DNA from: Erigeron canadensis
Lineage: Eukaryota; Streptophyta; Magnoliopsida; Asterales; Asteraceae
Direction of reading: 5' to 3'
NCBI RefSeq assembly: GCF_010389155.1
Contig: NC_057765.1
Coordinates: 44,659,559 to 44,723,558 of the forward strand
Length of the DNA: 64,000 bases
Shown here: piece by piece, positions 1 through 10,671 of the stretch
Numbering within the stretch: position 1 is the stretch's first letter
Layout of the letters: each line of letters opens with the position of its first letter
The notes under the pieces: generated by a model
What the model was told of the DNA's origin: nothing
The model's input: the letters and a program-made list of their open reading frames with translations, nothing else
The model's database searches: none
Program-made: the position numbers and the translations under genes

Positions 1-539
1 GGACGACTTAAAGCGAGTTAAGCGGTGAGACCTTGACCCGTGGCAAAAGATGGGACAAAACATGACTACAAAAGATCGCTTGATGAGTCGAGCGTCTTAC
101 GTAGGTCCCATACTTTCTAGGAATTGCACTCGTAATGCAATTACTGATCGTCACTTACCTTTTGAGTGCAATCATTTCTAGCAGATCAACTGATGAAATG
201 GTTGCATGTCAATTGGATCCTAGCCTTAATGAAATTAATTGTTTATTTTATAAACATTGGGTAATTAATTTCTTAAGGATTTATTATCAAAAATACCGAT
301 AATTGAACTTAAATCTGTTTTGTAAAAGGCAACAAATCCTTCACAAAACATACACCAATCGGCTTTCAGGTCGATGCTAGAAAGAGAACTTTCTGAAACC
401 AATTTCAATGACTGTTTTGTCAATAGAGAATTGTTCTAAGAGTTGAAAAGAAAACCGATGTCATTGAAACTCAGATACCGCTATGCGAATGCCACTGCTT
501 TGCAATTGGAAGCATAAACTACTCGGTGCAATAGACATA

Positions 540-1115
540 TTGAGGTTGCTTATTTGATGCTAGAAGCATGTCTCCTAAGCTTCAAAAGGCAATTCGGATT
601 GCAAAATCTGTGTGATATGATCAAATAACTCAAGTCTATGTACGGAAAACAAGTTGGAGTTGAATTACTTTAGCTAATTGAGTCACTCAATAACTTGAAC
701 ACGAGTATGGGAAACCGGTAAAAGCTCATGTACTCAAGATGAAGAGTCACTTTGAGCATTATGGAAAGGTTTAAACTATGCGTATCTTCTGCCGATTCTT
801 ATTGGCATAAGAGATAATTGCATTTTTGCATAGCATAGTTGGACTTCATATCAAGTTGATTGAGTTTGAAGAAAACCTTCCACGAAATCTGAGATACCCC
901 AAGTTCTGATGATCAAGGGGGGAATGGTTTAGAAAACAAAACAACCGTAAAGCTAAAGGCAAGAACTTAGGTAAGAGAAAACAAAGTGTTTAGTCTCATA
1001 ACCTTAAAAGACCCTTTAGAAAAAGGAGCATACGGCTAAAGACCAGGCTTGTCATCACTATGCTATAGTGAGACACTGGAAGAGGAATTGTCCTAAGTAT
1101 CTAGCTGAGTTGAAC
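540..1115 (+). pseudogene. copia gag remnant with zinc-knuckle trace
   Basis: Translating past stops gives a weak but recognisable copia gag (UBN2-type) pattern: a MLEA-like segment near 555, a KSMYGKQVGVE segment near 635-665, then a lysine-rich stretch and a decayed CCHC knuckle whose GHWKRNCPKY-like end falls near 1070-1100. Multiple in-frame stops (for example near 625 and 670) show it is dead. Assignment relies on order relative to the integrase downstream as well as on the motif traces. Confidence 0.6.
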
Positions 1116-1268
1116 AAGAAGAAGAAGCAAGTTGGTTTAACCACTTCTTTAAGTATCTTCTTAACTGAATTATAAGTGTTGATGAGATTCAAATGATAAT
1201 TCAATAGCAAAAGAGTCAAGTTAACTTGGACTCTATCTTTGACATGGTCATCTTGTTTAATTTTTGCC

Positions 1269-1547
1269 AAGAAACGCATTTAAAGACTTCAATGTGAAGA
1301 TATCTTACAAATCAAATGATGAATCATTTGATAAATGTGTGTCTTCGGCATTATAAGTAGCAAGAAACGCATTAAAAGTCTTCAATGTGAAGAGATCTTA
1401 CAAATCAAATGATGAATTGTTTGATAAATGCGTATCTTTCGAATTACCGTTAGCAAGAAAAGCATTGAAAACTTCAACGTGAAGGGATCTTACAATCAAA
1501 TGATGAATCATTTGAAAAATGCATATCTTGTATTTTCGGCAATATAA
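1269..1547 (+). repeat. three tandem 93-bp units in the copia pre-integrase region
   Basis: Units begin at 1269, 1362 and 1455, each with an AAGAAA(A/C)GCATT-like start followed by a CTTCAA(T/C)GTGAAG block, a TCTTACAA block and a TGATGAAT(T/C)(A/G)TTTGA block. The period is 93 bases twice over, equal to 31 codons. The repeated segment translates to a piece resembling the DxFDKCVSC part of the pre-integrase zinc-binding region of copia elements. Units differ by scattered substitutions, so the duplication is not recent. Confidence 0.8.
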
Positions 1548-1549
1548 CA

Positions 1550-2410
1550 AGAATACCCTTTCTGCATAAAACCAGAGAGGGCTAAGGAACTACTTGGACT
1601 AATACATATCGATGTATGTAGCCCTTTTAGACATATGTCAAGGAAAAATGCTAGCTACTTCATTATTCTACGAATGATTTCAGTCGTTATGGTTATGTTT
1701 ACTTGCTTAAACATAAACATGAAGTCTTTGAAACATTCAAAGAGTTTAAAAATGAAGTTGAAAATCAACTCGGTAAAACCATCAAGATTCTTCGTTCGGA
1801 TCGAGGTGGTGAATACTTAAGCCAAGAGATTAAGGATTATCTTAAAGCATGTGGAATTGTCCAACAGCTTACTCCTCCATACACTCCTCAGCATAATGGA
1901 GTGTCTGAAAGGAGAAATCGAACCTTGCTAGAAATGGTAAGATCGATGATGACCCGTACAACTCTCCCATTTTCGTTTTGGGATTATGCTCTAGAGACTG
2001 CGGTACGCATTCTCAATATGGTTACAACCAAGAAGGTTGACAAGACACCCTACGAATTATGGCATGGTGATGTCCCTAATTTGTCTTACTTAAGAGTTTG
2101 GGGATGTGAGGCACTTGTGAAGCGTGATACGCCTGACAAACTTGAACCCCGAACTACTAAGTGCATCTTTGTCGGATACCCTAAGGAAACGATGGGTTAC
2201 GACTTCTATGATCCCGCCAAAAACACTATTCGTGTTGCTCGTTATGCTGAGTTCTTTGAAAAGAAATTAGTTCAAGAGAACAGTGGGAGGGTTGTAGAAG
2301 TTGATGAGATTCAAGAGAAAGATGTGTCACCTTCTGAAGGTACTAGCAATCATCAACTTGGGGGGGAAAATGTTCAATGTGATGAACCTCAAGTCGATGA
2401 TAATGAAGCG
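1550..2410 (+). pseudogene. copia integrase remnant
   Basis: The catalytic core of a copia integrase is readable: ERAKELLGLIHIDVCSPF near 1575-1630, a YGYVYLLKHKHEVFETFKEF-like stretch near 1690-1750 after a frame change, then SDRGGEYLS, TPPYTPQHNGVSERRNRTLL and LPFSFWDYALETA. These carry the second Asp and the Glu of the D,D-35-E triad. The open frame 1703-2704 covers the core and the linker towards reverse transcriptase. A frame break near 1680-1705 separates the first catalytic Asp from the rest. Confidence 0.85.
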
Positions 2411-2539
2411 ATTCCACTTCGTAGGTCCGAAAGGACAAAACGTCCTACCGAAAGACTATGTCTGATGGTAGAAGAAGACGTTGTTGGAGATCTTGATGAG
2501 CCTCTGAATTTCCAAGCTGTATTATCAGATCCGGAATCT

Positions 2540-3300
2540 GACAAATGGCTTGAAGCTACGAATGTGGAAATGAAATCCATGAAAGACAATCAAGTCTGGT
2601 GCTTGGTTGATCTTCCACAAAATGCTCAGACCGTTGGGTGTAAGTGGATCTTCAAGAAGAAGACTGACATGGATGGAAACCTTTTCTCCAGTCGTGGACA
2701 TTAGAGCTATTAGGATTCTCTTAGCTATAGCTGCGTACTATGACTTTGAGATATGGCAAATGGATGTTAAGACTGCCTTCTTAAATGGTTACTTGGATGA
2801 ATAAGTCTATATGGATCAACCGGAAGGTTTTATTGATCCAAAACATCCCAACAAAGTATGCAAGCTTCAAAGATCCATTTATGGACTTAAGCAAGCATCG
2901 AGAAGTTGGAATAAACGGTTTGATGAAGAAATCAAAAAGTTTGGTTTCATTCAAAATCCCGATGAGCCATGTGTATATCGCAAAGCTAGTGGGAGTAATG
3001 TTACTTTCCTTGTCTTGTATGTCGATGACATATTAATCATAGGAAAACACGTTCCAATGTTGCAAGATGTTAAATCCCATCTTGGAAAGTGTTTCGCCAT
3101 GAAAGATCTAGGAGAAGCGGCATTTATTCTTGGAATCAAGATCTACCAAGATAGATCAAAGCGGATGTTTAGACTAAGTCAAAGTGCTTATATTGATAAG
3201 ATCTTGAAGCGATTCAAGATTAAGAATTCTAAGCGTGGTTTCGTTCCCATGCTAGAAAGACTTAACTTATCTAGCAAAGAACAGTGCTTCTACACCTAAT
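2540..3300 (+). pseudogene. copia reverse transcriptase remnant
   Basis: Conserved copia RT blocks are visible: CKWIFKKKTDMDGN, then MDVKTAFLNGYLDE, YMDQPEGF, KLQRSIYGLKQASRSWN and the active-site block LYVDDILIIG near 3016-3045. Between DGN (about 2680) and FSPVV (about 2690) the expected block with the KARLVAKG-type motif is missing and the frame shifts, a small internal deletion. A stop (TAA) interrupts the frame just before VYMDQPEG near 2803. Confidence 0.88.
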
Positions 3301-3349
3301 GAGGTGGAGCGTATGCGAAAAATCCCTTATGTTTTGGCTGTGGGATCTG

Positions 3350-4015
3350 TTATGTATGCGATAAGATGCACTAGACCTGATATTGCGTTCGCGAAAAATA
3401 TAGTTAGCCACTATCAGCAAAATCCTGGATAGGATCATTGAATTGCTGTAAAGAATATTCTTAAGTACATATGTGCTACTAAAGAGTTATTCTTGGTGTA
3501 TGGAAGAAATCCTAATCCAGAATTCAAAGTGAATAGATACTGTGATGTTGGATTTCAGACTGATAAATATGATTCAAAATATCAGTCGGGATACGTCTTC
3601 ATTATTTAAATGAAGGCACGGTGGAATGCTATGAGCTAAAAACCACAGTTGCCGTACCTACAACAGAGTCTGAGTACATTGCCGCCTCAGAAGCCGCAAT
3701 GGAAGCAGTCTAGGTAAGGAAGTTCATTAGCGGGCTCGACGTGATCCCCTCAAATGAATTACCCACTGATTTGTACTGTGATAATTCCGGTGCATTAATC
3801 ATTGCCAACGAACCCGGAGTTCAGAAAGGTGCCAGACATTATGCTAGACGATATCACTATGTTCGAGAGCAAATCGAACTAGGAGAAATCAATTTACTCA
3901 AAGTTCACACAGATTTTAACTTAGCTGATCCTTTCACGAAAGCTTTGTCTAGGCCCAAGCTTGAAAGGCATGCCGATGGCATAGGTCTTAAATTAGCTAG
4001 TTATTTCATATAAAT
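3350..4015 (+). pseudogene. copia RNase H remnant
   Basis: Fragments in order: a KNILKYICATKEL block near 3450, YQSGYVF near 3580, TTESEYIAASEAAMEAV near 3660-3710, DLYCDNSGALIIANEP near 3770-3815, HTDFNLADPFTKALSRPK near 3905-3960, ending at the stop after ASYFI. These are the RNase H landmarks of Ty1/copia. Stops and frame changes occur at about 3431, 3608, 3637 and 3711. The last open segment (3741-4013) is intact. Confidence 0.85.
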
Positions 4016-4870
4016 CTGTTGTTTCGGTATTTGGATAAGGGATGTTAAACAATTTATATTTTCTATAATGAAATAAAGTACTTGATATGTTTGATTTCAT
4101 TCAATATTAAATTGTGTCCTATATTTGCATGTTTAATCCTTGAATATTTCGTTTAATATTTTATATGTTATCGAATATTCTAAATTGTCCATTGTCGATT
4201 AATTATATGGGAATATAATTAAACAAAGACAAATGTGAGTGATTGGTTATATTCTTGGAATATGTAATGGATGGATCCCACCAAACTCACATGATATCCA
4301 TAGCGGATGCATATCGGACTACCCCACTAACGAATTATCGCTTTATGGATCGTCGTCATAAGTGAAATTCGTAAATGGTTACGTTTATTGATCCTTTGAC
4401 TTGAGATACAAGTAGGTCAGCATATATGAATCGCACTTACTAGATATAGTTCTAACTCACCTGTATAAGGGGGTACATAAAGGGCTATTTTCATAAAGCG
4501 TCGTGAAATATGATGACTGACACGTGTAGTCAATATAGGATTTGTTCCTTCGATTTGAAAATTGAAGTATGATACCATTGGCGCCCTCATTGGGACTGAT
4601 TAAAGATGTTTGCATGGCCGTGCCCAAATAAATCCAGATTGTTCTCGATTATATTTGGTAATCATTAATTAGTTGTAGAATGAGAAACATAATCGTTAAA
4701 TGATGAAATGATCTCGATCCATATTCATATTTAACAAAGGTATCTGAACAAAGGGATAATAAATGCCTTGACCATTTAAACAAGTACTTAAATGTTTTCG
4801 GGAGCATTGCGGTGTTGCTAGACGCTTAGCAATGTTATTACCTTCATTCGTTACGAGCTCAAGTGGGAGC

Positions 4871-5650
4871 TGTTGAAATATGATCACGTAAAATGAACGT
4901 ATGTCTGGAAAGTATTTAAGCCTACGGGGTCACACCTCAACGTGAATGTAACTATAAATTAATTAATATATTAAATGTAATTTATTAATTAATTTGATCA
5001 TGAAATAATTAATTTAAATAAATTAAAGGATTAATTGTATTTAAATTAATTAGAAGGAGGATTAAATGTGGAATTAGGAAATTAGTGTTGGACTCTAATT
5101 CCCTAAACATGGGGGCCGAAAATTACAAGGCTTTTTGGCCTTGAGATTACTTGGTCACCAAGATTAAAAACCCTAATTATTCCCTATATATAGAGGGCTT
5201 AATTTAAAGGGTTTAGATATCTTCACACACTAAAAACCTCCTCTCTTCTCTTCTTGTTCGATCGACCAAAGGCACAAAACAAAAAGAAGTTATTTTTTTT
5301 TTTGGTTTGTTCCATTCGACCTTGGCATGAATCCTATACTTAATTCATGCTAATGCTTAGCATTAATTATGGTATGATTTGTTTCAACAACAAATTTGTT
5401 TTCGGTTCATGGGTTTCGAACTAAGGGAATTATACAACGGGTTTGTAAGTTCGTGATCAAGTACTAGCATACAACGTTCCACCGTTGAGTGTGCAATCGT
5501 AGAGAGGTTAAGTTAAACCTTATTTTGTCTTCAATCTCTCCATATTAAGGTACACATTCTATTCCTTGGTTAATTAGTTAAACTACATAGATCTTGTCTT
5601 CCGCTACATGCTTTGTGATTTGTTGTGATAATTAGTTATAAAACCCAACA
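4871..5650 (+). mobile_element. 3' LTR of the copia element (780 bp)
   Basis: The LTR starts TGTTG and ends CAACA, a perfect 5-bp terminal inverted repeat, and is preceded directly by the purine-rich tract AAGTGGGAG (4861-4869), which fits a polypurine tract. A TATATATA box at 5185-5192 is followed by a transcribed-looking CT-rich stretch, consistent with the LTR promoter. The partner LTR is outside the window. Confidence 0.85.
5185..5192 (+). promoter_or_regulatory. TATA box in the copia LTR
   Basis: TATATATA sits in the middle of the LTR and is followed about 45-75 bases later by a CT-rich stretch, the layout of a copia LTR promoter. Activity is inferred only. Confidence 0.5.
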
Positions 5651-6399
5651 CATGCTTCCTTCTATCATACTCACGTCTAGATTTAGGATTATTGTTTTAT
5701 TGGACAAACCCGAATGATCAGTTGCTCTCTTCGGTATAGCCTCCCTCGACTTGTTAGACGTACCAAGTAATATGTCTTCGATCTCCCTTCGACTTTGAAC
5801 TGACCGAATGTTTATGCGCCCGACATTACGGGTGTCATCCATATTATCATGTCGATCCATATTGGATTAAACTTGTAATTAATGCGAACTTTTCTTTTTC
5901 TAATGCGAACTTTTAACAAAAGAGAATATATGGGATGTATATATGAGACAAAAACAAATAAATTGGTGAATAGGGACGTCGTATATATATATATATATAT
6001 ATATTGGTTTTCATTAACATACTTTCATTTTTATGTATGTAAAGTCGGTACTTGAGTTTCCTTATTTGTATAAGTTCATATCAAACGCGTTTACTGGCAT
6101 CAGATCCTCCAGCTTCTCTTCTTATCCATCTGACCATAAATTAATTACTTTCCTATTTCTTAACCTGTGTTTGTTGGGTTTATTGGACTCTTTTGGACAG
6201 CTATTACTATTTCGGCCCATGTGTTATTTTTAAACAAGCTATGTTCATCTTGTCGGATATGTGTGTTTTTTTTTTTTTATAAAAATATCATAACCATACT
6301 ATGACTCTATGAGTATAAAACATATAGTATATTATTTACTACCAAAAATCTAAAGAAAAAAACAAGGTTAGGAAAAAAAAACAAAAATTAATAAGGTAA
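5651..6399. other. intergenic, AT-rich, no gene seen
   Basis: No coding similarity recognised. It contains a (TA)n run at about 5984-6004 and homopolymer T and A runs. A short open frame at 6033-6233 (+) has no recognisable motif. Confidence 0.6.
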
Positions 6400-6413
6400 T
6401 CATAATGTTAAGG

Positions 6414-6519
6414 TAAGTAAGTAAGTAATGCCCAATGTCGTCTTCCACATGTTTTAGGTCCTAATACTTTGATGGTGTATGGAGGAGATTACAATGTAGA
6501 CAGCCTTACCCCTACTACG
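6414..6519 (-). mobile_element. short tRNA-derived SINE with 14-bp target duplication
   Basis: On the minus strand the body reads GGGGTAAGGCTGTCTACATT, a string typical of a widespread plant SINE group, and it ends in a TTAC-repeat tail (complement of 6411-6426). The flanks 6400-6413 and 6520-6533 are identical (TCATAATGTTAAGG), a 14-bp target-site duplication. At ~106 bp it is probably 5'-truncated. Confidence 0.75.
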
Positions 6520-6533
6520 TCATAATGTTAAGG

Positions 6534-7388
6534 CATGCATTAAATTAATTAATTTAAATGGTGTTTGAAAATTGAAATGCAAAACGATATAAGAATATGG
6601 ACCAACCTAACAACTTCTACACGAATATTTTAAAAATGAAAAACCCAAAAATTGATTAAATACAAAGAATAAAAAAGACTAAAATGGTTGACGATGGGGG
6701 ATTATAACCATGCCGAGGTTCCCAATAATAACTAGGCTTTCAGCCATTCTATCTTTTTGTTACTTTTGTTTATTGTTTTATAAGTTTGATATGTCCAATG
6801 AGGCCACACGACAGGTACCGGGCGGTGAACACCAATTCGCCTAGGTGGTACTATACCGTGATGATGGGAGCTAGTTGGTGATCATGATCGACCACTGTGT
6901 TTGGCATATGAACATTAAAATTGCACTGCGAGGACATAATCCTTGTTAAATGTCTGGTCAAACTAGAAAATCAACTGAAGCCACTTCTTTTGTCTTTTAG
7001 CGAGCTTTAGTGAGGACATAGTGTGCTCGTTATAAAAATTTCTTGCTAAATGTGACGTACAGTATGATACTTGATGATTAACCTAGCTCCTACGAGCTAG
7101 AGTGAAGAAAAACTTAATGATCGAGTTGTAATAGACAAACAATAAACTTCAATTGCAAGTGTTAAAAGTAACAATTAATGCATTTGTTAATTGAAAAAGG
7201 GATCTTTTTTGTTTTGCCACCGTTGTTTGCAAAATACCCAAGTACATCTGAAATCTCTACTAATTAAAATCTTTATATGATTAGGAAGGAAAACGAATTC
7301 GTAAGCAATTTAGAACTTCATGAAGCTAGCCAACAAGATAAATGCTGCTTTATGAGGTATCAAACATGCAGTAAGAGTTGTACATTAC
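6534..7388. other. intergenic region upstream of the PPR gene
   Basis: AT-rich with a somewhat more GC-rich stretch at about 6790-6910. No repeat or gene was recognised. It should hold the promoter of the PPR gene, but no convincing TATA box was singled out. Confidence 0.5.
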
Positions 7389-9422
7389 TTGGCAATGAAT
7401 AACGACCATAACGAACTCTTAACAGATAACATCATCTTTTTCTTTACTACTACTAATACTCACTTTCCATTCATTCATGAATTCAATTCCAAACACTCCT
7501 CATCATCAGCAGCCATGGAATTCACCATTCCAAATTGCAAAACCCAATTTGATATCAATCAAATCCATGCTAATTTACTCACAACAGGATTCATCAAAAA
7601 CCATAGTCTCACAACTAAACTAATCCTCAAATTTTCATCTTCACAACACACTCCTTTAGTCCAATTTGCTCGCCATATTTTCTTTGCCCGCCATTCGGTT
7701 TTTCGAAAAACAAACGATAACCCGTTTCTTTGGAACGCTGTTATCAAAACATTCTCACATTCTGTTAATGAAGATGAGATAAAACAAGCTGTTTTTGTAC
7801 TGGGTTTGATGGTTGAGAACAATGTTTGTGTTGACAAGTTTACGGTTTCTTTGGTTTTAAAAGCGTGTTCGCGAATTGGGTTTGTTAGACAAGGAATGCA
7901 GGTTCATGGGTTTTTGATAAAGATTGGATTTTTGAGTGATTTGTATTTGGGAAATTGTTTGGTTTCTATGTATGTGAAATGTGGGCTTGTTGAGTTTGCA
8001 CGCCAAGTGTTTGATAGAATGTCTAAGAGGGATTCGGTTAGTTTTAACGCGATGATTGATGGGTATGTAAAGTTTGGGAAGGTTGAGCTTGGTCGTGAGT
8101 TGTTTGATTCGATGACGTTGGAAATGAGGAATTTGAGGTCTTGGAATTGTATGATTAGCGGTTATGGAGGTCTGGAAGACGGGTTTTTGATGGCTTGGGA
8201 TTTGTTTGAGGAAATGCCGGAGAGAGACTTGGTTTCGTGGAATTTGATGATTGGTTGTTGTGTTAAGAGCGGGAGGATTGATTTGGCCAGAGTACTTTTT
8301 GATAGGATGCCGAAAAGAGATGTTATTAGCTGGGCTAAGTTGATTGATGGGTATGCAAAGTTGGGGAATATTGAGATTGCTAGACGTTTATTTGATGCAA
8401 TGCCTGAAAGAGATGTAGTTTCGTGTAATGTGATGATGGCTGGTTATATGAAGAACGGGGTTTGTTTTGAAGCATTACAAGTCTTTCGTAATATGATTAG
8501 TGAGGGCAATCTTGCTCCTGATGATACTACTTTATCGATTGCTCTTTCTGCAATTGCTCAATCAGGACACCATGATGAAGGTGTTTCGGTACATTTTTAT
8601 ATAAAAGAAAATGGGCATAAGTTGGATGGAAAACTTGGGGTTTCGCTTGTAGACATGTATGCAAAGTCAGGCAACATAGAAACCGCTATGCGTGTTTTCA
8701 AGGGCATACAACAGAAAAATGTCGATCACTGGAATGCCATGATTGGTGGTTTAGCTATCCATGGGTTTGGCAAACAGGCTTTTGATATGTTTCTTAGAAT
8801 GAAAAAACTTGATGTAAAACCAGATGCAATCACATTTGTCAACGTCCTTAATGCTTGTGCCCATTCGGGAATGGTAAAGGAAGGTGTTATGTGTTTTGAA
8901 ATCATGACAAGACTCCACATGGTAGAGCCGGAAGTCCAACATTTTGGTTGCCTCGTTGACATGTTTGCCCGTGCAGGGCAGATCAACGAGGCCACGCGCA
9001 TCATTGAACAAATGCCTATTGAGCCGAATGAGATTCTGTGGCGTACTCTGCTCAATGCGTGTATTAACCATGAAAACAGCATAGATACACAGATGGACGA
9101 GGATACAATCAAAATGGATTATTATGATCCGGGCACGTATGTGCTGTTATCTAACATGTATGCTCGTTTTGGCATGTGGGATCGTGTTAGGAGGGTGAGG
9201 GGGGTGATGAAAAAACAAAGAATCAAGAAAGTTCCGGGGCATAGTTGGATAGAACTTGATGGTACCTTTCATGAATTCTTTGTAGGAGATGGATCTCATC
9301 CTCAAGTTGCAGAGATTTATTCTGTGCTGGACAATTGGTCTCCTCTTGAATCTCGAGTTAAATCTTTCAAGTTACATACTAAACTAGAACTTGGTTTGTT
9401 TCAAGTGGGTAGCCAGATATGA
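7389..9422 (+). CDS. CRR4: Pentatricopeptide repeat protein, PLS class with E domain, CRR4-like
   Basis: A single 677-residue open frame without introns, as usual for plant PPR genes. Degenerate 31-36-residue repeats run from about residue 112 to 570, with repeated blocks such as VSWNLMIG, RDVISWAKLIDGYAKLGN, DHWNAMIGGLAIHG and ITFVNVLNACAHSGMV. An E-type region covers about 580-650 (DPGTYVLLSNMYA, then KKVPGHSWIEL). No DYW deaminase domain follows. PLS-E proteins act in organelles as site-recognition factors for C-to-U RNA editing. The repeat text closely recalls Arabidopsis CRR4, which edits the plastid ndhD start codon; that link is from memory, not from a search. The N-terminus would be the organelle transit peptide. 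The first ATG (7389) is used; ATG codons at residues 3 and 43 (7515) are alternatives. Confidence 0.9.
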   Translation: MAMNNDHNELLTDNIIFFFTTTNTHFPFIHEFNSKHSSSSAAMEFTIPNCKTQFDINQIHANLLTTGFIKNHSLTTKLILKFSSSQHTPLVQFARHIFFARHSVFRKTNDNPFLWNAVIKTFSHSVNEDEIKQAVFVLGLMVENNVCVDKFTVSLVLKACSRIGFVRQGMQVHGFLIKIGFLSDLYLGNCLVSMYVKCGLVEFARQVFDRMSKRDSVSFNAMIDGYVKFGKVELGRELFDSMTLEMRNLRSWNCMISGYGGLEDGFLMAWDLFEEMPERDLVSWNLMIGCCVKSGRIDLARVLFDRMPKRDVISWAKLIDGYAKLGNIEIARRLFDAMPERDVVSCNVMMAGYMKNGVCFEALQVFRNMISEGNLAPDDTTLSIALSAIAQSGHHDEGVSVHFYIKENGHKLDGKLGVSLVDMYAKSGNIETAMRVFKGIQQKNVDHWNAMIGGLAIHGFGKQAFDMFLRMKKLDVKPDAITFVNVLNACAHSGMVKEGVMCFEIMTRLHMVEPEVQHFGCLVDMFARAGQINEATRIIEQMPIEPNEILWRTLLNACINHENSIDTQMDEDTIKMDYYDPGTYVLLSNMYARFGMWDRVRRVRGVMKKQRIKKVPGHSWIELDGTFHEFFVGDGSHPQVAEIYSVLDNWSPLESRVKSFKLHTKLELGLFQVGSQI

Positions 9423-9694
9423 GTAGCTAGTTTTGTCTTCCTGTATATCTAGGAATGTATAAAGAAAGGATAATATGATAACCAATCTTCCAGTTTAAAG
9501 CAATTGTAACATTCTGTATATAGTAAACGAAGATTGATGCACATCATTACCACCTGCTGCTTTTCCTTCTTCATAAACACAACAAGAACGAAAAAATCTT
9601 ACTCTGCCACAAAAATGTTGTACCCTGAACCAAACACTAAGCATCTAGGCATCTAGCCAGCTTGTACAGAAGATTTTGACTATTCACTACATTC

Positions 9695-10165
9695 AAATTT
9701 TGGTTCACAAAAAAGATGGAACCGTTCATGCTTCTTGTACCAATTACGTACTGTAAATGCCCGTAGGGTGGTCGTTAGGTACTGATCCGGGGGTTGCTAT
9801 CCCTTAGTCATGGGCGGTCATGGGCCTTAGTTGATATACAAGGCTTAAAACCCTATAAGAGCTCAAACAGTCCTAACATAGTGAATTTTTTTGTCGCATA
9901 AGTAGTGAGTAGTGACTTACACATCTACGCGAACCAAGTCTAAAAAAAAGTCTAGAAAGATGATTTACTTGCTTTTTATCTATATAAGCAACCTCACATT
10001 ACGTTAACATTTTTTATAAACATAGAAAGCAAATGTTCATTAACTTACTTTCACCATAATTTCTACTTATAAAAAAGGGTAATGGAGGAACACTAGCCCC
10101 GGTACCACAATTGGATACCCATCGACCCACCCCGTAAGAGCCATATTCCGTAAACTATCTAAATA
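9695..10165 (+). repeat. interspersed repeat, copy 1 (partner at 13209-13585)
   Basis: Shares many blocks in the same order and orientation with 13209-13585, among them AAAAAGATGGAACC, CTTCTTGTACCA, TGCCCGTAGGGTGGTCG, ATCCGGGGGTTGC, TCCCTTAGTCAT and AACATAGAAAGCAA. Copy 1 has an extra stretch near 10080-10140. Family unknown; no terminal repeats or tail were recognised. It lies between the PPR stop and the 3' end of the PAT gene. Confidence 0.7.
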
Positions 10166-10671
10166 CAAATGTAATAGATAACAAATGTTGATTCTTAGAT
10201 ATTTAAATGTAGTATCGAGTATTGAACTTCAGTGATCTTGCCCAAAAAGCAAAACTATCGATATGATTCTCCAAATACACAACTACAATGATTATCCAAA
10301 GCTCTATAACAAATTACAATGCTACAAAATATACAAAACATATAGCCCATAACATCCATGTTTTTGACACCAAATCCTACATAAAACACCGAAGAACCAG
10401 GAAAACTAGTTCACCATTTCGTATGGGTCAGATTGTGAAAGTGCTATTAATGTACATTTCGTGTGAGCCCTACATATAACTTGCAGCAACTTCATGATCC
10501 CAACAACTCAAAGAGAACAAATCCCCGCTTGATCTGCTACCATGGAAACACTCATATTTCTCTCCAGAAGCAATGCTACTTAAATATCCAATCAGTTATA
10601 ATCTTTTTGATGTGTATCAGTTGGGGTGGGGGGCTTGAGATTCAAGTTATTGGTAAATTTATGTTTCATGT

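Larger units (their letters stand above)
1..5650 (+). mobile_element. Ty1/copia LTR retrotransposon, 5'-truncated by the window edge, decayed
   Basis: Domain order gag, integrase, reverse transcriptase, RNase H, then the 3' LTR is that of Ty1/copia elements. All coding parts carry stops or frameshifts, so the copy cannot be autonomous. The 5' LTR and primer-binding site lie outside the window, so the target duplication cannot be checked and LTR age cannot be estimated. About 855 bp of non-coding DNA separates the end of RNase H (4013) from the 3' LTR (4871). The first ~500 bases show no clear coding similarity and are probably leader or badly eroded gag. Confidence 0.9.

Noticed and set aside
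1058..1279. Minus-strand open frame in the copia gag region
   Set aside because: No motif; it runs against a recognisable plus-strand retroelement.
8726..9112. Minus-strand open frames opposite the PPR gene
   Set aside because: Antisense shadows of a well-supported coding region.
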